A stretch of DNA of 64,000 bases from CAITWF01 sp038231575 (GCA_038231575.1 JBBRLB010000007.1:11523-75522), one strand, 5' to 3'. Shown: positions 41,910-51,455, counted from the stretch's first letter. Numbers and translations are program-made. Notes: generated from the letters alone by a model not told the origin.

Positions 41910-42449
41910 ATGAGCCGCATCGGCAAACAACCCGTTATCATCCCCGACAAGGTCAAAGTCACCGTCAATGGCGACACCGTCCTCGTCGAGGGTCCCAAGG
42001 GCAAGGTCTCGAAACTGTTCGCGCCCGTTGTCAAAGTCACCGTCGCTGACAACAAAGTCACCGTCTCGCCCACCGCGGACCAGAGCCGCTTCGCGAAAGC
42101 GATGTATGGCACCGTCCGTTCGGTCATCGCCGGCATGGTGAAGGGCGTCTCGGAAGGCTACGTCAAGGAACTCGAAATCCAGGGCGTCGGCTTCAAGGCC
42201 AACCTCAAGGGCAGCAAGCTCGACCTCGCGCTCGGCTACTCGCACCCGATTCTCCACGATATTCCGGAAGGCATCAAAGTCACCGTTACCGATCAGACCA
42301 AATTGAAGATCGAGGGCGCGGACAAGCAGATGGTCGGACAAGTCACCGCGGAAATCCGCGCGTATTACCCGCCGGAGCCTTATAAGGGCAAGGGCGTCCG
42401 CATCGTTGGCGAGCGCGTTCGCCGCAAAGAAGGCAAGACCGTCGCCTAA
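41910..42449 (+). CDS. rplF: 50S ribosomal protein L6
   Basis: A 179-residue L6: MSRIGKQPVIIPDKVKV, two related alpha/beta domains, ELEIQGVGFKANLKGSKLDL, and the near-C-terminal PPEPYKGKGVRI motif. It sits by the sarcin-ricin loop and GTPase centre. 21 bp after rpsH. Confidence 0.98.
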   Translation: MSRIGKQPVIIPDKVKVTVNGDTVLVEGPKGKVSKLFAPVVKVTVADNKVTVSPTADQSRFAKAMYGTVRSVIAGMVKGVSEGYVKELEIQGVGFKANLKGSKLDLALGYSHPILHDIPEGIKVTVTDQTKLKIEGADKQMVGQVTAEIRAYYPPEPYKGKGVRIVGERVRRKEGKTVA

Positions 42450-42478
42450 TCCTAAACACCCATTTCCGGGTCCCACCC

Positions 42479-42838
42479 ATGAGCGCTTCCAAATCACTCC
42501 TCCTCCAGAAACGTCGCTGGAGAATTCGCAAAAAAGTCAACGGCACCGCCGTCCGTCCGCGCCTCTGCGTTCGCTTCACCTCGAAGCACGTTTACGCGCA
42601 GGCGATCAACGACGACACGGGCACCACGCTCGTTTTCCTGGGCAGCCTCGATGCCGATCTGCGCAAGCAGAAGCTCAAGGCCAACATCGCCAGCGCGAAG
42701 GCGCTCGGCGTCGCCTTCGCCCAAAAGGCCAAGGCCGCAGGCATCGCCTCGGTCGTGTTCGACCGCAGCGGCGCCCCGTATCACGGTAAAGTCAAAGTGT
42801 TCGCCGACGCCGCGCGCGAAGGTGGACTCCAATTCTAA
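42479..42838 (+). CDS. rplR: 50S ribosomal protein L18
   Basis: A 119-residue L18, a 5S rRNA-binding protein. The basic N-terminus (LLLQKRRWRIRKKVNGTAVR) leads to RPRLCVRFTSKHVYAQAIND; the end is VFDRSGAPYHGKVKVFADAA then EGGLQF. 6 bp before rpsE. Confidence 0.98.
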   Translation: MSASKSLLLQKRRWRIRKKVNGTAVRPRLCVRFTSKHVYAQAINDDTGTTLVFLGSLDADLRKQKLKANIASAKALGVAFAQKAKAAGIASVVFDRSGAPYHGKVKVFADAAREGGLQF

Positions 42839-42844
42839 AAAAGC

Positions 42845-43531
42845 ATGAGCACCGAACCCACTTCCGCTCCCGATACTGTTACGCCCGTTGCTCCTGCGGC
42901 TGCTGCCCCCGCGGCGGCCGAGGCTGCACCTGCACCTGCACCTGCGGCGCCGCAGCGCGAGCAACGCGCCCCCCGCCAGTTCAACCGTGGCGGTCAGGGT
43001 GGCAACCGCGGTCCCGGTGGCCAGCGCGGCCCGCGCCGCGACAACCGTGACCAAAAGCAAGAGGGCGACGGCCCGTCGATGATCGAGAAGGTCGTCTTCA
43101 TCAATCGTTGCGCCAAGGTCGTTAAAGGCGGTCGCCGCTTCTCCTTTGCCGCGCTCGCCGTTGTCGGCGACGGCAAGGGCCGCGTTGGCATCGGCTACGG
43201 CAAGGCCAACGAAGTTCCCGATGCCATCAAGAAGGGCACGGCGAACGCGCACAAACATCTCGTTACGGTGAAGCTCAAGGGCGACACGATCCCGCACGAT
43301 GTCATGGGCCAATACGATGGCGGCCGCGTGATGCTCAAGCCCGCCTCGCCCGGCACCGGTCTTATCGCCGGTGGCGGCGTGCGCGCGGTCCTCGAAGCAG
43401 CCGGCGTGAAAAACATTCTCACGAAGTCGATGGGTTCCTCGAACCACATTGCCGTCGTGCACGCCACGCTCAACGGCCTGCTCCAACTGCGCCTCGCCGA
43501 GAATATCGCGAACGTCCGCAAGACGAGCTAA
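42845..43531 (+). CDS. rpsE: 30S ribosomal protein S5 with N-terminal extension
   Basis: A 228-residue S5, about 60 longer than usual. The first 75 or so residues are a low-complexity Ala/Pro then Arg/Gly/Gln-rich extension. The core then follows: EKVVFINRCAKVVKGGRRFS, VVGDGKGRVGIGYGKANEVP and the GTGLIAGGGVRAVLEAAGVK segment. S5 shapes the mRNA entry site and fidelity. The usual next gene rpmD is missing. Confidence 0.97.
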   Translation: MSTEPTSAPDTVTPVAPAAAAPAAAEAAPAPAPAAPQREQRAPRQFNRGGQGGNRGPGGQRGPRRDNRDQKQEGDGPSMIEKVVFINRCAKVVKGGRRFSFAALAVVGDGKGRVGIGYGKANEVPDAIKKGTANAHKHLVTVKLKGDTIPHDVMGQYDGGRVMLKPASPGTGLIAGGGVRAVLEAAGVKNILTKSMGSSNHIAVVHATLNGLLQLRLAENIANVRKTS

Positions 43532-43536
43532 TCCGG

Positions 43537-43589
43537 CATCGGACAGCACCCCTCGGACCTTGTCCGTGTTCGGGGAGCGCTGGCCGATG
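43537..43589 (+). promoter_or_regulatory. Structured RNA element in the rpsE-rplO gap
   Basis: Outer stem 43537-43546/43580-43589 (10 positions, one mismatch), CCCC/GGGG (43549-43552/43572-43575) and an inner CGGAC/GTCCG hairpin with CTT loop (43554-43566). A second perfect 7-bp hairpin, CGCGCGA/TCGCGCG, lies at 43624-43648. This 139-bp gap is where rpmD (L30) normally sits; no L30 frame is present. Confidence 0.5.
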
Positions 43590-43670
43590 TAAGATGGAAT
43601 CCTTTTAAACCAATAATCCGAGTCGCGCGAAGCTGTCTGCATCGCGCGGCGCCCCCAACCAGGAACCAAA

Positions 43671-44117
43671 ATGAAACTTCACGAACTCAAGAACGTTAAA
43701 GGTGCTGTGCACCGCAAGAAGCGCGTCGGCTGCGGCGAAGGCGGCGGCCATGGCAAGACCTCCGGTCGCGGTGGCAAAGGCCAGACCGCGCGTTCCGGTG
43801 GCAGCATCCGCCCCGGCTTCGAAGGCGGCCAGATGCCCCTCTACCGCAAGCTCCCGCATCGCGGCTTCAATAATTTCAATCACCGCACCGAGATCGCCGT
43901 CCTCAACGTGGGCGACCTCGCGTCGCTCGACGCGAAAGTGACCGAGGTCAACGCCACCGCCCTCGCGGCGGCTGGCCTGATCCGTGGCGGCGAGACGACC
44001 GTAAAGATTCTCGGCGACGGCGAGCTCACGCGCGCCCTGAAGGTTACCGCTGCGAAATTCTCCGAATCCGCCAAAGCCAAGATCGAGAAGGCGGGCGGCT
44101 CGGCCATCGTCGGCTAA
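43671..44117 (+). CDS. rplO: 50S ribosomal protein L15
   Basis: A 148-residue L15. The Gly/Arg/Lys-rich extended N-terminus (KKRVGCGEGGGHGKTSGRGG) and FEGGQMPLYRKLPHRGF are diagnostic; the globular C-terminal part ends SAKAKIEKAGGSAIVG. 10 bp before secY, as in most bacteria. Confidence 0.98.
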   Translation: MKLHELKNVKGAVHRKKRVGCGEGGGHGKTSGRGGKGQTARSGGSIRPGFEGGQMPLYRKLPHRGFNNFNHRTEIAVLNVGDLASLDAKVTEVNATALAAAGLIRGGETTVKILGDGELTRALKVTAAKFSESAKAKIEKAGGSAIVG

Positions 44118-44127
44118 CGCCCACGCC

Positions 44128-45633
<1,506 letters not shown>

Positions 45634-45652
45634 GTTCTTTACTCGGGTCGCG

Positions 45653-46081
45653 ATGACCCCCATCAACGACCTTTTCACGCGTTTCGGCCCTCCGGCCAAA
45701 ACGAAGTTCCTTCTCCTCGGTTCGCCTGATTTTCGCTCTGAAAACCTGATGAACCGGGGCCGTTCTTTGAATCTTGAGCACGTCTCTCCCGCCCGAATGA
45801 AAGGGCCCGAGATTTCGCGCCGCCCGGCCTCGGCCGCGGCGGAGGAAGCTAACAAGCTGGCGCTGATGCGCCGCTGGTTCTTCGCGCGCAAACCTGATGC
45901 GGGTTTTGTCCTCACGGACTTCCCGGCTACGCTGCTCCAAGCTCTGGTGTTAGACGAATGGCTCGATGCCCGCGACGAAGCGCTCAGCGCAGTGGTCGCC
46001 GGCCCCGGCTCCCCCGAGTCCGTCGTCTCCCACTATCGCACACTCGGCCTCCTCATCGAGGCCAGTGAACTCGCCGCATGA
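45653..46081 (+). CDS. Degenerate adenylate-kinase-like protein
   Basis: A 142-residue protein at the standard adk position between secY and map. KFLLLGSPDFRSENL aligns with the adenylate kinase P-loop (GAPGAGKGTQ), but the Lys and Gly residues are lost. GFVLTDFPATLLQALVLDEW aligns with the GFLLDGFPRTxxQA segment, again with the key Arg gone, and SHYRTLGLLIE resembles the C-terminal Y...T..LI pattern. The LID domain is missing: length is about two thirds of Adk. It should not bind ATP in the usual way. Overlaps map by ATGA, so it is translated with it. Confidence 0.75.
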   Translation: MTPINDLFTRFGPPAKTKFLLLGSPDFRSENLMNRGRSLNLEHVSPARMKGPEISRRPASAAAEEANKLALMRRWFFARKPDAGFVLTDFPATLLQALVLDEWLDARDEALSAVVAGPGSPESVVSHYRTLGLLIEASELAA

Positions 46082-46869
46082 CGATCCCGATCAAAGACAA
46101 GACGGGCATCGCCAAGATGCGCGAGGCGTGCGCCATCGCCGCCACCGTGCTTGATAAACTCAAGCCCCTTGTGCGGCCCGGCGTCACGACGCAAGACTTG
46201 GAAGAGGCCGGCCGCGAATGGATCACCCGCCTCGGAGCCCGCAGCGCCTGTTATGGCTACCAGCACGGTTCGCGCCGCTACCCGGCGCACACCTGCATCT
46301 CGGTGAACGACGAAGTGGTGCACGGCATCCCGTCCTTCAAACGAGTCCTCCGCGATGGTGACATCGTTTCGCTCGATATCGTCGTCTCGCACGACAGCTA
46401 CATCGGCGACAACGCCTTCACCGTTCCCGTCGGCCATGTTTCGCCCGCCATCGAGAAACTCCTCCGCGTCACGCGCGAGGCGCTCCATCTCGGGGTGCAG
46501 CAGGCCAACGTTGGGAATCGCATCGGCGACATCTCCGCGGCGGTGCAACAGTTCGTCGAAGCGAATGGTTTCAGCGTCGTTCGCGACATGGTCGGCCACG
46601 GGGTCGGAGTTGCGATGCACGAGCCGCCCGAAATCCCGAACTTCGGCCGCAAAGGCACCGGCGACAGAATCCGCCCGGGCATGACCCTCGCGATCGAGCC
46701 GATGGTCAACCTCGGCGCCTACAAGACGAAGACGCTCTCCGATGGCTGGACGATTGTGACGGCGGACGGTTCACCTTCCGCCCACTTCGAACACACCGTG
46801 CTCACCACTGAGCAAGGTCCCAAAATCCTCACCGTCCCCCGCCTCGAGTCCGCTCAAGCTTCCGCCTGA
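46078..46869 (+). CDS. map: Methionine aminopeptidase, type I
   Basis: A 263-residue type I MetAP removing N-terminal Met. Metal-binding residues are in DIVVSHDSYIGDNAF (two Asp), GHGVGVAMHEPPEIPN (His) and AIEPMV (Glu), with the last Glu near the C-terminus in FEHTVLTTE. The substrate His is in YGYQHGSRRYPAHTCISVN. Start overlaps the adk-like stop. Followed by rpsM, with infA and rpmJ absent. Confidence 0.97.
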   Translation: MTIPIKDKTGIAKMREACAIAATVLDKLKPLVRPGVTTQDLEEAGREWITRLGARSACYGYQHGSRRYPAHTCISVNDEVVHGIPSFKRVLRDGDIVSLDIVVSHDSYIGDNAFTVPVGHVSPAIEKLLRVTREALHLGVQQANVGNRIGDISAAVQQFVEANGFSVVRDMVGHGVGVAMHEPPEIPNFGRKGTGDRIRPGMTLAIEPMVNLGAYKTKTLSDGWTIVTADGSPSAHFEHTVLTTEQGPKILTVPRLESAQASA

Positions 46870-46885
46870 AATTTTTTCAAATCTC

Positions 46886-46906
46886 TCAACCGTCAATTTT
46901 CAACCT
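46886..46906 (+). repeat. Three tandem heptamers before rpsM
   Basis: TCAACCG, TCAATTT and TCAACCT run in direct succession, ending 9 bp before the rpsM start. Imperfect, but the 7-nt period is exact. Confidence 0.5.
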
Positions 46907-46915
46907 AACTAAAAC

Positions 46916-47308
46916 ATGCCTCGCCTCCTCGGTGTCGAAATCCCCGCGAAGAAGAAAGTCGCGTATTCCCTCCGTTACATCAACGGCATCGGTCCCACGC
47001 GGGCCGATCTCCTCGTGAAAGAAGCCGGACTCAATCCGGACATGCGCGCGCAGGATCTGACGGAAGAGCAGCTCAACAAGATCCTCCACCTCATCGGTGA
47101 GCACAAGTGGGTGCTCGAGGGCGATCTCCGCCGCGAAATCGCGGCGAATCTCAAGCGCCTCCAGGCCATCAATTGCTACCGTGGCATCCGCCACCGCCGC
47201 GGCCTCCCGGTCCGCGGTCAGCGCACCAGCACCAACGCCCGCACCCGCAAGGGCCCGCGCAAGACCGTTGGCGTCTCCAAAGCTGCCGCGCCCGAAAAGA
47301 AATCTTAA
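46916..47308 (+). CDS. rpsM: 30S ribosomal protein S13
   Basis: A 130-residue S13. MPRLLGVEIPAKKKVAYSLR, the helix-hairpin SLRYINGIGPTRADLLVKEA and the C-terminal RGIRHRRGLPVRGQRTSTNA. It bridges the head to the large subunit and touches P-site tRNA. First gene of the alpha-type cluster. Confidence 0.98.
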   Translation: MPRLLGVEIPAKKKVAYSLRYINGIGPTRADLLVKEAGLNPDMRAQDLTEEQLNKILHLIGEHKWVLEGDLRREIAANLKRLQAINCYRGIRHRRGLPVRGQRTSTNARTRKGPRKTVGVSKAAAPEKKS

Positions 47309-47320
47309 TCACTCATCTCC

Positions 47321-47971
47321 ATGGCCGAAGAAAAGTCCGCTCCCAAGAAGGAAAAACCCGCGAAGTCCGCGCCCGCCGCTGCCGGCGCGCCCGATGCTGC
47401 CGCTGCGACCCCCGCTGAAAAAAAGGCGAAGGGCCTCAAGGCCGCTGCTGACAAAGCTGCTGCTGAAGGCGCCATTCCCGGCGCCGTGGGTGAAGCCGCT
47501 CCGAAGCCCGCCTCCGACAAGCCCGTCGAGATGGTCGGTGGCGTTGCCAAGCAACCCACCGCCGAAGATCTCCTCAAGGAAGAGCTCGGCACGATCAAGG
47601 TTCGCAAAGCCAAGGGTTCGAAGAACGTCACGTCCGGCTACGCCAACGTCCTCGCGTCCTTCAACAACACGATCGTTTCCATCACCGACCAAAAAGGCGC
47701 CGTGATCGCATGGTCTTCCGCTGGCAAGTGCAACTTCCGCGGCTCGCGCAAATCCACCGCCTACGCTGCGCAGGTCGTCGCGCAGGACGCCGCCCGCAAC
47801 GCGATGTCGCACGGTCTGAAGGATATTCAGATCCGTGTCTCCGGTCCCGGCCTCGGCCGCGACTCTGCGATTCGCGCGCTGCAGGCGATCGGCCTCGAGA
47901 TTACCTCGATCGTCGACGTCACGCCGATCCCGCACAACGGCTGCCGCCCCCGCAAACGCCGCCGCGTGTAA
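47321..47971 (+). CDS. rpsK: 30S ribosomal protein S11 with long N-terminal extension
   Basis: A 216-residue S11, versus about 130 normally. Residues 1-95 are an Ala/Lys/Pro-rich low-complexity extension. The core starts near KNVTSGYANVLASFNNTIVS and has SAGKCNFRGSRKSTAYAAQV, RVSGPGLGRDSAIRAL and the C-terminal DVTPIPHNGCRPRKRRRV. S11 lines the mRNA exit on the platform. The tail could project near the anti-Shine-Dalgarno region. Confidence 0.97.
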   Translation: MAEEKSAPKKEKPAKSAPAAAGAPDAAAATPAEKKAKGLKAAADKAAAEGAIPGAVGEAAPKPASDKPVEMVGGVAKQPTAEDLLKEELGTIKVRKAKGSKNVTSGYANVLASFNNTIVSITDQKGAVIAWSSAGKCNFRGSRKSTAYAAQVVAQDAARNAMSHGLKDIQIRVSGPGLGRDSAIRALQAIGLEITSIVDVTPIPHNGCRPRKRRRV

Positions 47972-47985
47972 TTCGCCGGCAATCG

Positions 47986-48013
47986 AAAATCCAAAATCTT
48001 AAATCTAAAATCT
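47986..48013 (+). repeat. Four tandem heptamers before rpsD
   Basis: AAAATCC, AAAATCT, TAAATCT, AAAATCT: four units of 7 nt ending 1 bp before the rpsD start codon, where a ribosome binding site would be expected. No purine-rich Shine-Dalgarno sequence is present. Confidence 0.75.
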
Positions 48014-48014
48014 C

Positions 48015-48626
48015 ATGGCTCGTTATACCGGCCCCACCACCCGCATCAGCCGCCGCTTTGGGCAGCACATCCTCGGCTCCGGCAAGGCGTTTGAACGCCG
48101 TCCGTTTCCGCCCGGCGTGCACGGCGCGAAGATGCGTCGCAAAGTTTCCGAATACGCCGTTGGCCTCAACGAAAAGCAGAAGCTCCGTTACATCTACGGC
48201 CTGCTTGAGCGCCAGTTCCGTCGCGTCTTCGAGATCGCCAAGAAAGAGCGTGGCGTCACCGGCGAGCGCTTCCTCCAGCTCCTCGAGACCCGTCTCGACA
48301 GCACCATCTATCTCCTCGGTCTCGCGAAGAGCCGCGCGGCGGCCCGCCAGTTCGTCAATCACGGGCACATCCGCGTCAACGGCCACAAGGTCGACATCGC
48401 GAGCTACAACGTGAAGCCCGGCGAGGAGATCGAGGTCAAGAACACGCCTGCGTCGCGCCAGCTCGCCACGCGCTGCCTTGAGGAAAACCGCATTCGCAAC
48501 GTTCCCGGTTGGCTCACCATGAACGCCGAGACGTTCAAGGCCACCGTCGTCCGCCTCCCCACGCGCGAGGAAATGACGCAAGACGTCAACGAACAGCTCA
48601 TCGTCGAGTTCTACTCGCGCTTCTGA
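48015..48626 (+). CDS. rpsD: 30S ribosomal protein S4
   Basis: A 203-residue S4, zinc-free N-terminus. FPPGVHGAKMRRKVSEYAVG and KQKLRYIYGLLERQFRRVFE are canonical; the S4 RNA-binding domain (about 94-155) has RLDSTIYLLGLAKSRAAARQ and HGHIRVNGHKVDI. In E. coli S4 represses the alpha operon. No Shine-Dalgarno; a heptamer array precedes it. Confidence 0.98.
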   Translation: MARYTGPTTRISRRFGQHILGSGKAFERRPFPPGVHGAKMRRKVSEYAVGLNEKQKLRYIYGLLERQFRRVFEIAKKERGVTGERFLQLLETRLDSTIYLLGLAKSRAAARQFVNHGHIRVNGHKVDIASYNVKPGEEIEVKNTPASRQLATRCLEENRIRNVPGWLTMNAETFKATVVRLPTREEMTQDVNEQLIVEFYSRF

Positions 48627-48685
48627 GTTAGTTTTTTCTCCGCTACTCTTCTCCCTTTTTTTCATAACCGTCAGGGTTCATCACC

Positions 48686-49687
48686 ATGCCAAAACGCCTC
48701 GGAAAGTTCGAACTCCCCAGCAAGCTCACCAAGGTCGAGGAAGGCGCCACGCCAACCTACGCCAAGTTCATTGCCGAGCCCTTTGAGGCCGGTTACGGCC
48801 ACACCGTCGGCAACTCACTGCGCCGCGTCCTCCTCAGCTCCGTCGAGGGCGCCGCCATCTCATCGATCAAGATCGATGGCGTGAACCACGAGTTCCAATC
48901 CATCGACGGCGTCGTCGAGGATGTCACGGATATCGTCCTTAACCTGAAGAAGGTCCTCCTCGTTTCCACGAAGCGCGAAGCGATCAACCTTCTGATCAAG
49001 GTCAACAAGACCGGTGCTGTCACCGCCGCCGACATCCAGGCCGACGCCAACATCACCGTCGTCAATCCCGATCAGGTCATCTGCACGCTCGACCACAAGA
49101 AGGCGTTCGAAGCCGAGATCGAGATCAAGACGGGCCGCGGCTACTATCCCGGCGAGGCGAACAAGAAGGAAGAGCAGGCCATCGGCGTCATCCCGATCGA
49201 CTCGCTGTTCTCCCCGGTCCGCCTCGTGAAGTATTCGGTCGAAGCCACGCGCGTCGGCCAGATCACCGATTACGATAAGCTCATCCTCGAAGTCTGGACC
49301 GACGGCCGTATCACGCCCGACGACGCGCTCAAGCAGTCCGCTTCGATTCTCAAGCATCACCTCGACGTGTTCGATCGCGTCTCGCAGGAAGAATACGAGT
49401 TCGAGAATCAGCAGTCCGAGGTCAGCGAAGAGCAGAACAAGCTCCGCAAGCTCCTCAACATGTCGGTCAACGAAATCGAGCTCTCCGTCCGCGCGGCGAA
49501 TTGCTTGAACAACGCGAACATCACCACCGTCGGCGAACTCGCGATGAAGACCGAGCAGGAGATGCTCAAGTATCGCAACTTCGGCAAAAAGTCCCTCAAC
49601 GAAATCAAGGAAAAGCTCGAAGCCCTCGGCCTGTCCCTCGGGATGAAGTTCGACGAGCGCCTCCTCGACACGAAGAAGGAAGCCTGA
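48686..49687 (+). CDS. rpoA: RNA polymerase subunit alpha
   Basis: A 333-residue alpha subunit. The N-terminal assembly domain (about 1-235) has EPFEAGYGHTVGNSLRRVLL; the C-terminal domain has LNMSVNEIELSVRAANCLNN and the DNA-contacting helix region ENxGxKS-like NFGKKSLNEIKEKLEALGL. A second copy of typical order rpsD - rpoA - rplQ. Confidence 0.98.
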   Translation: MPKRLGKFELPSKLTKVEEGATPTYAKFIAEPFEAGYGHTVGNSLRRVLLSSVEGAAISSIKIDGVNHEFQSIDGVVEDVTDIVLNLKKVLLVSTKREAINLLIKVNKTGAVTAADIQADANITVVNPDQVICTLDHKKAFEAEIEIKTGRGYYPGEANKKEEQAIGVIPIDSLFSPVRLVKYSVEATRVGQITDYDKLILEVWTDGRITPDDALKQSASILKHHLDVFDRVSQEEYEFENQQSEVSEEQNKLRKLLNMSVNEIELSVRAANCLNNANITTVGELAMKTEQEMLKYRNFGKKSLNEIKEKLEALGLSLGMKFDERLLDTKKEA

Positions 49688-49692
49688 CGCGC

Positions 49693-49777
49693 AGTAGCGA
49701 GCATCGAGTAGTGAGTAGCGAGCATGATGCTCGCTCACTGCTTTTCTCCTCGCTACCCGCTACGCACTACTCGCTAC
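49693..49777. repeat. Period-7 inverted repeat array between rpoA and rplQ
   Basis: Left side: AGTAGCG, AGCATCG, AGTAGTG, AGTAGCG, AGCATGA in 7-nt steps (49693-49727). Right side: CTCGCTA, CCCGCTA, CGCACTA, CTCGCTA (49749-49776), essentially the reverse complement. An 8-bp hairpin AGCGAGCA/TGCTCGCT is in the middle. In RNA the gap can fold as one long imperfect stem. Confidence 0.85.
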
Positions 49778-49863
49778 AAAAAAATCTCGGCGCTCGCGCC
49801 GTCCGTTGTCGCGCCACGCTGCGACCGGATTGCCGATCGGGCGTCGCCTAAAAACCAAATCCA

Positions 49864-50373
49864 ATGCGTCACAACAAACACCACGCCTCCCTCGGCGTCA
49901 CCGTCGAGCATCGCCGCGCGATGATGTCCAATCTGGCCGCCGCGCTCATCACGCACGGCCGGATCGAGACCACGCTCACCAAGGCGAAGGCCCTCCGTCC
50001 TTTCATCGAAAAAGTCATCACCAAGGCCAAGAAAGCCGCGGCGAAGACCGAAAAGAAAGATGCAATCCATCTCCGCCGCCTCGCGCTCAGCGACGTGCGC
50101 GACGAGACCGCGATCACCAAGCTGTTCAACGAAACTCACAAGGAGTTCACGAACCGCACCGGTGGCTACACCCGCATCTACAAGCTCGGCCAGCAACGCG
50201 GCGGCGACGCCGCCGAGATGGCGCTGATCGAGTTCGTGAAGGCCGATGATCCGGGCTATAAGAAATCGAAGGGCAAGAAGCCCGCGAAGGGCAAGAAGAC
50301 GAAGGCTCCCAAGGCCGACGCTCCGGCCGCTCCCGCTGCTGAAGCCGCTCCGGCCCCCGAGACCAAGAGCTAA
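49864..50373 (+). CDS. rplQ: 50S ribosomal protein L17 with C-terminal tail
   Basis: A 169-residue L17; the core (1-125) is of usual length: MRHNKHHASLGVTVEHRRAM, LITHGRIETTLTKAKALRPF, TNRTGGYTRIYKLGQQRGGD, then AEMALIEFV. The last 45 residues are a Lys/Pro/Ala-rich tail. Last gene of the ribosomal supercluster, followed by an intrinsic terminator. Confidence 0.97.
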   Translation: MRHNKHHASLGVTVEHRRAMMSNLAAALITHGRIETTLTKAKALRPFIEKVITKAKKAAAKTEKKDAIHLRRLALSDVRDETAITKLFNETHKEFTNRTGGYTRIYKLGQQRGGDAAEMALIEFVKADDPGYKKSKGKKPAKGKKTKAPKADAPAAPAAEAAPAPETKS

Positions 50374-50400
50374 TCGCTTTGCTCCGTCACAATTGAGTCG

Positions 50401-50438
50401 AACGCGCCGAAGATTTCTTCGGCGCGTTTTGCTTTTCT
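50401..50438 (+). terminator. Intrinsic terminator of the ribosomal supercluster
   Basis: AACGCGCCGAAG pairs perfectly with CTTCGGCGCGTT around an ATTT loop, followed by TTGCTTTT. It lies 27 bp after the rplQ stop. Confidence 0.92.
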
Positions 50439-50441
50439 GGT

Positions 50442-50538
50442 TTGTCGTTTTGAGCGTAACGAAGAATCCAGGGGGATTTACGCACCGGATCTGACGACGA
50501 ATGTCCCACTGGATTCTTCGCTTCGCTCAGCGTGACAA
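50442..50538. repeat. Long inverted repeat (GAGCGAAGCGAAGAATCC family)
   Basis: Arms 50452-50471 and 50509-50528 match at 18 of 20 positions as an inverted repeat; outer TTGTC/GACAA (50442-50446/50534-50538) extend it. The same sequence family recurs before hisC (56046-56129), so it is a dispersed, probably non-autonomous element. Confidence 0.85.
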
Positions 50539-50562
50539 TTCTGCCAAGCTGTATTCACCGCC

Positions 50563-50790
50563 ATGTTTGATCTTACCACCGCCGTCGTCCTCTACTGCGT
50601 CTTGGTGGGCGTGGTGGTGGTGAGTCTGTGGCTCTGGTATGACCGCCGCGATCACCGCCACTTCGAAGCCGAGCGGCGCAAGACCACGTTCCACTGCATT
50701 CGCTGTAACACCCTCTACACGGCCCCCGCCGGCACCGAACTCTGCCCGTGCCCCAAGTGCGGCCACGAAAACGCGCGCCTGAGATTCTAA
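50563..50790 (+). CDS. Small membrane protein with zinc ribbon
   Basis: A 75-residue protein: one N-terminal membrane helix (about 6-25), a basic linker and a four-cysteine zinc ribbon, CIRC (45-48) and CPKC (63-66). ATG at 50563 gives a clean start. It stands alone after the inverted repeat; its 3' end abuts the decayed dehydrogenase on the opposite strand. Function unknown. Confidence 0.75.
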   Translation: MFDLTTAVVLYCVLVGVVVVSLWLWYDRRDHRHFEAERRKTTFHCIRCNTLYTAPAGTELCPCPKCGHENARLRF

Positions 50791-51403
50791 CGAGGCACCT
50801 GGGCCGGGGGTCGTCGTTCACCGGCACCAGCCGGGCGATTCGGCCTGGCGCGTTGAAGACGACGCCGAGTAAGCCGCCATCCTGATGGAGAAAAATCTCC
50901 GGTCGGCCGCCGATCGGCGCCTCGAGAAGATTCCCATTTTCGATCAAGCGCCGCCGGCCAGGTCGTTCGGTGACCAGAACTTTTCCGTCGGACAGGAAGG
51001 CAACGCCCCATGGCGTGTCGAGGTGGCCGACGAAGGTCTCGAGACGAAACGTCGCGCGTTCGCTCTTCACGGTGATCTCGATTGGCGGGGGAGGCAGCTT
51101 GATCCGGCCGGCGGCGAATTCTTCGCCCTGTTGGCGGATGAAGGCGACCAGCGCGCGCTGTTCCGGTTCGCTCACGGCCTGGCCAAACGGAGGCATGCCC
51201 GACTCCGGCCAGCCGTGGCGAACGCTCCGCAGGATGCTTTCCGCATCGCCCCCGTGATTCCAAAACGCATCCAGCGGATTCGGCCCGGCGTTGCCGGTGA
51301 GCGAGGTCCCATGGCAGTTGGCGCAGAACTCGGCGCAAATCTTCGCGGGCTCCCGGTCCACTGCCTCGACGCGAACCGCAAGCGCCACGAGTGCGATCTA
51401 GAC
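50791..51403 (-). pseudogene. Remnant of a cytochrome c - PQQ sugar dehydrogenase fusion
   Basis: A decayed gene. Reading from 51388: a cytochrome c domain (CANCH, GMPPFGQAVSEPEQRALVAF) leads into a glucose/sorbosone dehydrogenase start (HLDTPWGVAFLSDGKVLVTE, then GGLLGVVF). The propeller is then lost: the next residues (NAPGRIARLVPV) look like the family's C-terminal end, implying a large internal deletion, and the frame runs on into the zinc-ribbon gene. A TAG stop (51398-51400) cuts the signal peptide (IALVALAV follows it). An intact gene would encode several hundred more residues. Confidence 0.7.
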
Positions 51404-51455
51404 TAGGCCGATGCGGGTGACAGCACGAGCGGGGAGGTGGGGTATGGAAAAAACT

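Noticed and set aside
47986..48013. CRISPR-like array before rpsD
   Set aside because: Units are only 7 nt with no spacers, so this is a simple tandem repeat.
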